This document shows, one piece after another, positions 58,912 through 64,000 of a stretch of 64,000 nt of DNA. The notes beneath the pieces are model-generated. The model was not told where the DNA came from. It did no database searches and saw only the letters and a program-made list of their open reading frames with translations. The first letter of the stretch is position 1; each line of letters starts with the position of its first letter. A program made the position numbers and the translations under genes. Source of the stretch: Sipunculus nudus (lineage: Eukaryota; Annelida; Sipuncula; Golfingiida; Sipunculidae); contig CM049322.1 of the NCBI GenBank assembly GCA_026874595.1, positions 7,609,900 to 7,673,899 of the forward strand, in the 5' to 3' direction.

Positions 58912-58921
58912 ATCACGTGAT
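58912..58921. promoter_or_regulatory. ATCACGTGAT palindrome (E-box)
   Basis: This E-box palindrome lies in the intergenic gap of 238 bp between the nuclease-like gene start and the stop of the cystine-knot gene. Confidence 0.35.
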
Positions 58922-59039
58922 CACCATTACCAGTTTCGGTATATGCAAATAGGTTCATGGCATATTACGCTGCGTATATGTACGGAAAATGGTTGATTAA
59001 ACAAATGTATTGGCCACGGCCAACAGTTCCATGTAAGCT

Positions 59040-59471
59040 TTACCCTCCATCTCCCGAAATTTCATCATCTTCTTGGTTACTGGAGGTCTTGTCGTTCTCG
59101 TTTGTTCGTACATGATTCCTGTTTGTGTTGACACCAACAGTACCGGTGTGTTCCGCCCACATCACAGGAGCGGGTTTTGTCCCCCAATACCACAGTTTGC
59201 ACACAGGATAACCTCTAACTGGTGTTTGGTCCACCTCCCTGACCTTCCAAACGCACAAGACTCGAGGGGCTCCACAGCACATGTCCGACGCCGTGCAATT
59301 TTCCCCTATACGTTTACAATCCTGCACGGGATCTACTTTATGGCGGTCAGTGAGAAGGTGTTTGGCTAAGGCAAACGGAAACGTACCCCTTAACTTGACT
59401 CCGGGTAGCACAAACAACATCAAAGAAACCACGGTCAGATAGGTCAACGCCATGTACGGGCGGGTACCCAT
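59040..59471 (-). CDS. Secreted cystine-knot-like peptide, 143 aa
   Basis: The frame opens with GTG at 59675; the ATG at 59471 gives a clean signal peptide in the first 25-29 residues (MALTYLTVVSLMLFVLPG). The mature part has six cysteines, at about 52, 59, 65, 66, 73 and 91, in the pattern C-x6-C-x5-C-C-x6-C-x17-C, the order found in inhibitor cystine-knot (knottin) folds. The tail after about 115 is polar and disordered (acidic and Asn-rich). Knottins include secreted inhibitors, hormones, antimicrobials and channel-acting peptides, so no activity can be claimed. In this setting a secreted factor acting on host cells is plausible. It lies beside the CARD-like gene on the same strand. Confidence 0.65.
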   Translation of the reverse strand: MGTRPYMALTYLTVVSLMLFVLPGVKLRGTFPFALAKHLLTDRHKVDPVQDCKRIGENCTASDMCCGAPRVLCVWKVREVDQTPVRGYPVCKLWYWGTKPAPVMWAEHTGTVGVNTNRNHVRTNENDKTSSNQEDDEISGDGG

Positions 59472-59728
59472 TGCAATCTGAAATCGTCCTCTATCGTGCA
59501 AACCAATGGAATTGCGCTTATGCACGAGACGTGAAATGTTTGCTGGCGACTTTAACCATGGTCTGCGTTTCACAAATACTTTAACATTCGAGGCTAGAGA
59601 TATACACGATGGGACTGCACTGTACAGGACGATAAATGGACACCATATGCCGGGAGCAGACGTCGGTGTGTACACTAGTGCAGAGATGTCGTATTTATTT
59701 TCCTCACAAGGAATCTGTCCTCGTCAGA

Positions 59729-60478
59729 TTAGTCATTAAGGTCGAACCTGTATTCCTCAAATGATGGAATGGTCACGACATAATATTGCTTTGCCTGATT
59801 CTGTACGGCAGTCATGAGCATATCGGCTCTCTCATATTCACCCGATACATACAAGGCATACCACACATCAGACCACATATGCGGACGCTGGTGCAGCCAA
59901 TCGAAAAAACGGATACCGATAAAGCAGGAGGACACCCCTGCGGCGATATAAGAGAGTTCCTGATCAGACATGATGTCCATCTCGTAGAGTGTATTTAACA
60001 GCCCGTTGCTTTTAAGATCCAATCCATCCAATAGGTCACCTGAAATATCCCTCAACGTTTGTTTCGTGTAGTACACGTATCTACATTCTGAAGTGTATGC
60101 ACATGTAGGTTTAGATAAAAGAACTGGAACCGTCGTGCCTGCTTTGATGTTCTTAGCAATAGACCGTTGTTTTTCGATCCATGCGTGTATGCCTTCTACT
60201 GTATGTATATCTGGCCGTGTTTTGGCAACGACCTCTCCTGTAAACGCAGCTGCATTATATCTATCCCGCACGTACCGCATCCATACATAAGGAGGTATTT
60301 CCTCTGGGTACAGAGTGAACGTGCAGTATATGCCATCACTCGGGTCAGGTTCGGTCGCGTCCAATGTCGGCAGTGTGTGTATATCTTCCAACCGCAACCC
60401 GGTATCTAAGCAATCCGATCCTGGCGTGTGCCCCTCCGTACGACATTTGTAACACGGTAACGGCTTGCGATCCCCCAT
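59729..60478 (-). CDS. CARD-like protein with an N-terminal zinc-knuckle motif, 249 aa
   Basis: The frame opens with GTG at 60496; the first ATG is at 60478. The N-terminus has a CYKCRTEGHTPGSDC motif (C-x2-C-x4-H-x5-C), like a CCHC zinc knuckle with one extra spacer residue. A middle domain (about 30-150) has no match I can name. The last 90 residues have the spaced hydrophobic pattern of a CARD death-fold domain (LLDGLDLKSNGLLNTLYEMD, then FFDWLHQRPHMWSDVWYAL and YERADMLM). CARDs recruit caspases or adaptor proteins by homotypic contact. A small viral CARD protein could act as a decoy or regulator of apoptosis or innate signalling, alongside the IAPs. The identification rests on pattern only. 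Confidence 0.65.
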   Translation of the reverse strand: MGDRKPLPCYKCRTEGHTPGSDCLDTGLRLEDIHTLPTLDATEPDPSDGIYCTFTLYPEEIPPYVWMRYVRDRYNAAAFTGEVVAKTRPDIHTVEGIHAWIEKQRSIAKNIKAGTTVPVLLSKPTCAYTSECRYVYYTKQTLRDISGDLLDGLDLKSNGLLNTLYEMDIMSDQELSYIAAGVSSCFIGIRFFDWLHQRPHMWSDVWYALYVSGEYERADMLMTAVQNQAKQYYVVTIPSFEEYRFDLND

Positions 60479-60626
60479 GTGCGCACGGTTTATCACTTCA
60501 TATACATCATATGGACTTACATTTATGATATATATATATACATACCGACACCTGTGGCGCTAGGTATACAATGATACCTTACGTACATGTTCCCTGTTTT
60601 ATTTGCCGTAGCGGCACCAGCCACTT

Positions 60627-60636
60627 GTCACGTGAC
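60627..60636. promoter_or_regulatory. GTCACGTGAC palindrome (E-box/CLEAR type)
   Basis: Identical to the ten-base palindrome at 15447-15456. It lies between the divergent CARD-like gene and the EGF gene, 54 bp upstream of the ATG at 60690. Confidence 0.45.
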
Positions 60637-60689
60637 TATATGTGACACTATCGTGCATGATACATGAGACCAAATAACAGTCATACGAA

Positions 60690-62423
60690 ATGGGCATTTT
60701 TTACAGAAAAGTGTTATACCTGCCGCTTCTGGCATTGATCGCGTGCCAGATACTGGCCACCCGCAAGGCCACACCCTCGTGGCGTTGGTTGGGAGCGCCG
60801 ACGGCAAGTGAAATGGCCGGCCCTTTTACTTCATGTAGGGCTACTGGGAAGAACAAGTTTGTCCAATGCGACGGCAGGAAAGAGACATACACGTACCAGC
60901 AAGCACGACATTGCTGTCAGTGTGCCGGTTTAGAACTCCCACGTACAAAGGCATCGCAGGTAGCGTGGATGATGGAACTGGCTCCCACCGTGAACAGTGC
61001 ACATTTCCGCAGTGCAATCAAGGACACAAAAACCGAGACATGCTCCGTTTTCCGCCGAACTACGGGTGCTACACAAAAGAAGGGATGTCATAGAGAGAAG
61101 GCCGGTTTTTTGTGTTGGCCAAAGACAGGTACCCATTTTGCAGATCCGGATGATACGATTGAGCTCATAGGGCCTTGGTCAAAGGAGCAAACATTTTGCA
61201 AAGATACAGCAAAGAAGAATTGCAGTGGCTTGACAGAAGTCACTAACAAGGAGGCAAAAAGTTGCTGCCAGTGCGCAGGAGGGCGTTTGCCTGTCATATC
61301 CGACCAAGGGTATGACTTCAAAAGCGACTCTGTAAGCAAACTGTTGCGACAAGTGAATATTTCAGAAACGTGGACAATGTTCTCCGAAAACAATCAAGTC
61401 ATCAAAACTCCCGAATGTCACCTCTTTCATTTTGATGGCGATACAAAAGTAGGCAATTACAAACACAAGGATCAGAAGGGAAACGTGGATTGCGAAAAGA
61501 AACACCGGTACATATGTGTCCGTCCAGTGTGCTCTGTGGGATACTGGGGACGCGAATGCAAACAGAATTGCTCAACAGGATGCTACAGACGTGTGTGTAT
61601 GGGATACACGGGAACGTGTTCACAAGGGTGCAAGGCCGGCCTCAGGGGAAGACATTGCAATACAACATGTCATAGTGGACGTTGGGGTAAAAACTGCGCA
61701 CGAAAATGTTCATCAGGATGCATGAGGGAAAGGGGTACCAAGCCTGTTTGCTACCCTACAAATGGAACCTGCTCTTGTAATGCAGGTTACTTAGGCCAGA
61801 GATGTAACAAGTTGTGCTCGAACGGAACGTTCGGCTTCGGTTGCAACCGCAAGTGTTCGACAGGTTGTCTGCGTGAACCGGACGAAAAGGCGAAAAACGG
61901 AACCCTGATTAAAGGAACAGCCGTTTGTCGTTCAACAGATGGGGTATGCGATTGCCGGCCTGGATTTAAAGGAAAAAAATGTGCCAATGCATGCAAGTCA
62001 GGTCAGTGGGGTGTTCACTGTGCCTTCAACTGCTCGCAGGGTTGTTTACACAGAAAATGCAATGCGGTAAACGGCGGATGTTCATGCCTTCCAGGCTTTA
62101 GGGGTGCCCGCTGCAATGTGACGTGCCCTCCGGGGACATTGGATGATATCTGTACCAGTACATGTTCCAACAATTGTGTACCAGTAAAAGGTATCCGTTT
62201 ATGCGACAAGCAAAACGGGTCTTGCAGTTGCTGTCCAGGTTACTACGGCGATGGTTGCAGCATGGAGTGTCCTAATGACAAGTATGGAATCAATTGTGCT
62301 CACACGTGTCCTAAAAACTGCATGCATGCCCCCGCCAACCATATTTGGAAGATCAAGACAAATGTTCAGAATTCGGTTTCCAGATACGTGGCGTGTGTGT
62401 GCAAAAGAGACAGGTGCGTGTAG
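60690..62423 (+). CDS. Secreted lectin-like/EGF-repeat protein, N-terminal part (frameshifted gene)
   Basis: The ATG at 60690 begins a signal peptide (FYRKVLYLPLLALIACQILA). Two C-type-lectin-like modules follow (about residues 45-145 and 160-275), the second showing the CAGGRLPVI, CHLFHF and KHRYICV landmarks. From about 280 the protein consists of EGF-like repeats of the MEGF/SCARF type (C-x-x-G-x-W/F-G-x-x-C), six in this frame (GYWGREC, GRWGKNC, GTFGFGC and others). The frame then runs into a stop at 62423, while the repeats continue in another frame at 62251-63912. Such proteins act as phagocytic or adhesion receptors in animals, so a host origin is likely. This N-terminal part alone would still be a secreted Cys-rich protein. 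Confidence 0.8.
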   Translation: MGIFYRKVLYLPLLALIACQILATRKATPSWRWLGAPTASEMAGPFTSCRATGKNKFVQCDGRKETYTYQQARHCCQCAGLELPRTKASQVAWMMELAPTVNSAHFRSAIKDTKTETCSVFRRTTGATQKKGCHREKAGFLCWPKTGTHFADPDDTIELIGPWSKEQTFCKDTAKKNCSGLTEVTNKEAKSCCQCAGGRLPVISDQGYDFKSDSVSKLLRQVNISETWTMFSENNQVIKTPECHLFHFDGDTKVGNYKHKDQKGNVDCEKKHRYICVRPVCSVGYWGRECKQNCSTGCYRRVCMGYTGTCSQGCKAGLRGRHCNTTCHSGRWGKNCARKCSSGCMRERGTKPVCYPTNGTCSCNAGYLGQRCNKLCSNGTFGFGCNRKCSTGCLREPDEKAKNGTLIKGTAVCRSTDGVCDCRPGFKGKKCANACKSGQWGVHCAFNCSQGCLHRKCNAVNGGCSCLPGFRGARCNVTCPPGTLDDICTSTCSNNCVPVKGIRLCDKQNGSCSCCPGYYGDGCSMECPNDKYGINCAHTCPKNCMHAPANHIWKIKTNVQNSVSRYVACVCKRDRCV

Positions 62424-63912
62424 CTGCAAAGCTGGTTACAAAGGTCAAACATGTTCGGAAGTATGCAGCCAGCAGGAATGGGGTGAAAACTGTCACAATA
62501 CTTGTCCGGTCAATTGCAACGGGACCGCCTCGGATTCAAATGTTAGGTGCGACCGGTTTAATGGAACGTGTTTGTGCAAGGACGGCTATACGGGACACAA
62601 ATGCGCGGATGTATGCTCTACAGGCAGGTGGGGTACGAAATGTTCCCGAAATTGCTCTAGCCGGTGCATCACCACAGGTAACAGTCATAAGCCGACCTGC
62701 AATCATATAAACGGGACGTGCACTTGCCAAGCGGGGTACACGGGTAAACACTGTGAGGAACTCTGTGCAAACGGCACGTACGGCCCATCCTGCTCGAAAA
62801 CGTGCCCAAGCCGCTGTGTGCGTGCACGGAATACGAATTCTGTTCGGACAACAACGTATCAGTTATGCGACCACATTTCCGGCAGCTGCTGGTGCCAGGC
62901 CGGTTACAAAGGGCAGTACTGCAATGAAACGTGCTTAGCAGACAGATGGGGTTCAGAATGTGCCTTTTCGTGTACGCCTGAATGCAATGGATCCGTTGTT
63001 TACAATGGTATACCTGTCAGGAAATGCAACATGGTGAACGGTTCGTGCACGTGCCAGGCCGGGTACGTGGGCGAGCGCTGCACTGAAATTTGCGACGGTG
63101 GGCTTTGGGGGGAGGGTTGTGTCAGTGTATGCGGTGCCGGGTGCTGGAACCGCTCCAGCTGCCACCACGAAGACGGACATTGTGCACCGTGCATAGACGG
63201 GTACACGGGGCCGAGGTGTGAGAGTCTGTGCCCGTCCGGTGTTTGGGGAAATAACTGCAGTAGCACCTGTTCGCTGTTTTGTGCGAAATCCAAATGCAGC
63301 CCATTCGATGGAAAATGTTACCAATGTAAAGCTGGCAAGGACGGCGCCTTCTGCGACGCGGATTGCCCGACCGGTGTGTGGGGGACTAACTGCAGTAACA
63401 CCTGTTCGCCGTCCTGTGCAAATGGCACATGCAACCCATTCGACGGGAAATGCTACCAATGTATAGCTGGCAAAGAAGGCGCCTACTGCGACGCGGATTG
63501 CCCGACCGGTCATTGGGGGAATAACTGCAGTAGCACCTGTCCGCCATCTTGTGCAAAAAGCACATGCAGCCCATTCGACGGGAAATGTTACCAATGTAAA
63601 GCTGGCAGAGAAGGCGTCTTCTGCGACTCGGATTGCGGCGAAGGGACGTACGGTCCCAACTGCATGATGTTGTGCCCCGTCTGTCCAAACGGCGTATGGT
63701 TTAAATGTGATCCCGTCACTGGTGTGTGTCAGACAGGCGGCACAGACCTCGAGAACAACGGTCGGTGGAGGGAACACTTTCGTGCCTTCTGTTGGAAACC
63801 TGACAAAACGGGAAGGCAATGCAGGGACATTAATACGAGCAAGCCTGCCTGGCGTGATCAACACATAGCGGTTGTCTTGTTAAGCCTCCGGGTTCTGTTC
63901 GAGTATGTGTAG
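62251..63912 (+). CDS. EGF-repeat protein, C-terminal part in shifted frame
   Basis: This frame, +1 relative to the preceding one, carries nine further EGF-like repeats beginning near 62395 (RVCAKETGACSCKAGYKG) and ending in a hydrophobic tail (HIAVVLLSLRVL) that may be an anchor or GPI signal. It has no ATG of its own in a plausible position; the ATG at 62251 lies in the region still coded in the first frame. The two frames overlap at 62251-62423 and the cysteine repeat pattern passes smoothly from one to the other, so a single gene of about 1,080 codons with one indel is the best reading. A (GT)4 run near 62393-62400 is the likely slippage site. Three repeats (63226-63630) are near-identical. 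Confidence 0.75.
   Translation: MVAAWSVLMTSMESIVLTRVLKTACMPPPTIFGRSRQMFRIRFPDTWRVCAKETGACSCKAGYKGQTCSEVCSQQEWGENCHNTCPVNCNGTASDSNVRCDRFNGTCLCKDGYTGHKCADVCSTGRWGTKCSRNCSSRCITTGNSHKPTCNHINGTCTCQAGYTGKHCEELCANGTYGPSCSKTCPSRCVRARNTNSVRTTTYQLCDHISGSCWCQAGYKGQYCNETCLADRWGSECAFSCTPECNGSVVYNGIPVRKCNMVNGSCTCQAGYVGERCTEICDGGLWGEGCVSVCGAGCWNRSSCHHEDGHCAPCIDGYTGPRCESLCPSGVWGNNCSSTCSLFCAKSKCSPFDGKCYQCKAGKDGAFCDADCPTGVWGTNCSNTCSPSCANGTCNPFDGKCYQCIAGKEGAYCDADCPTGHWGNNCSSTCPPSCAKSTCSPFDGKCYQCKAGREGVFCDSDCGEGTYGPNCMMLCPVCPNGVWFKCDPVTGVCQTGGTDLENNGRWREHFRAFCWKPDKTGRQCRDINTSKPAWRDQHIAVVLLSLRVLFEYV
63226..63630 (+). repeat. Three 135-bp tandem copies of an EGF repeat
   Basis: Copies of 45 codons at 63226-63360, 63361-63495 and 63496-63630 share long blocks such as GATTGCCCGACCGG and CCATTCGA(T/C)GG. 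They are much closer to each other than to other repeats in the gene, showing recent duplication. Confidence 0.85.
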
Positions 63913-64000
63913 TGATGTCATATCCTGACAACATATCATGACCACACTGCCCGATAGCGCGTGTGGACTGCATGCTAGGATATGCATAAGTAAATGTCAA

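Noticed and set aside
1-64000. A DNA polymerase gene
   Set aside because: No frame shows the family B motifs, in particular the Y-G-D-T-D-x polymerase signature, so it must lie outside this window.

Overview
This window is most likely part of the genome of a herpesvirus of the Malacoherpesviridae kind (the mollusc/invertebrate branch), or of a close relative, possibly an integrated copy. Recognisable herpesvirus core genes are the two-exon terminase ATPase/nuclease subunit with genes nested in its intron, the capsid maturational protease/scaffold, glycoprotein B, a UL5-type helicase, a large tegument-like protein with a C76 (herpesvirus-type) deubiquitinase domain, and a probable major capsid protein. 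Three BIR/RING inhibitor-of-apoptosis (IAP) genes point to the malacoherpesvirus branch, whose known members carry such genes. No DNA polymerase is in the window. The identities of the major capsid protein, a possible single-strand DNA-binding protein and a few others rest on size and context and are marked as such.

Layout. 1-4888 (minus) is one uninterrupted frame of at least 1629 codons that runs off the left edge. It has an OTU-like N-terminus and a C76 protease domain near residues 1250-1450. It is divergent from a 513-aa unknown gene (4943-6484). 6547-12055 has no credible protein gene. It holds three eukaryotic-type tRNA genes (Asn, Ile, and an Asn-derived gene with a Lys anticodon), a 3.2-kb foldback palindrome with two inverted sets of six 106-bp repeats, and a duplicated 172-bp tRNA-bearing unit. 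12-24 kb is a replication/capsid block: helicase, protease/scaffold, unknown, probable major capsid protein. 24-35 kb holds an acidic protein, glycoprotein B and five unknown minus-strand genes. 35-40 kb is the IAP cluster. 40.5-48.8 kb is the terminase with five genes in its 5.8-kb intron. 49-59 kb holds a two-TM membrane protein, a 1230-aa possible DNA-binding protein, an 872-aa unknown and a PD-(D/E)XK nuclease-like gene. 59-63.9 kb is an accessory island: a secreted cystine-knot-like peptide, a zinc-knuckle/CARD-like protein, and a long secreted lectin/EGF-repeat protein broken by a frameshift.

How the genes work together. The core genes cover DNA unwinding, capsid assembly, genome packaging and membrane fusion. 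The accessory genes look host-derived and would act on apoptosis (IAPs), death-fold signalling (CARD) and the extracellular or membrane space (EGF/lectin, cystine knot). Several non-ATG frame openings were moved to the first in-frame ATG. Three breaks are visible: an in-frame stop in the terminase N-terminal region, a frameshift in the EGF gene, and a hydrophobic leader without an ATG in the 32.5-35.1 kb gene. Together with the tRNA-bearing gene-free segment they leave open whether this is an exogenous virus that captured host DNA, a lightly decayed endogenous copy, or an assembly with small errors. Two candidate promoter signals recur: TATTTGTG, 38-89 bp upstream of four starts, and TCACGTGA palindromes in intergenic regions.
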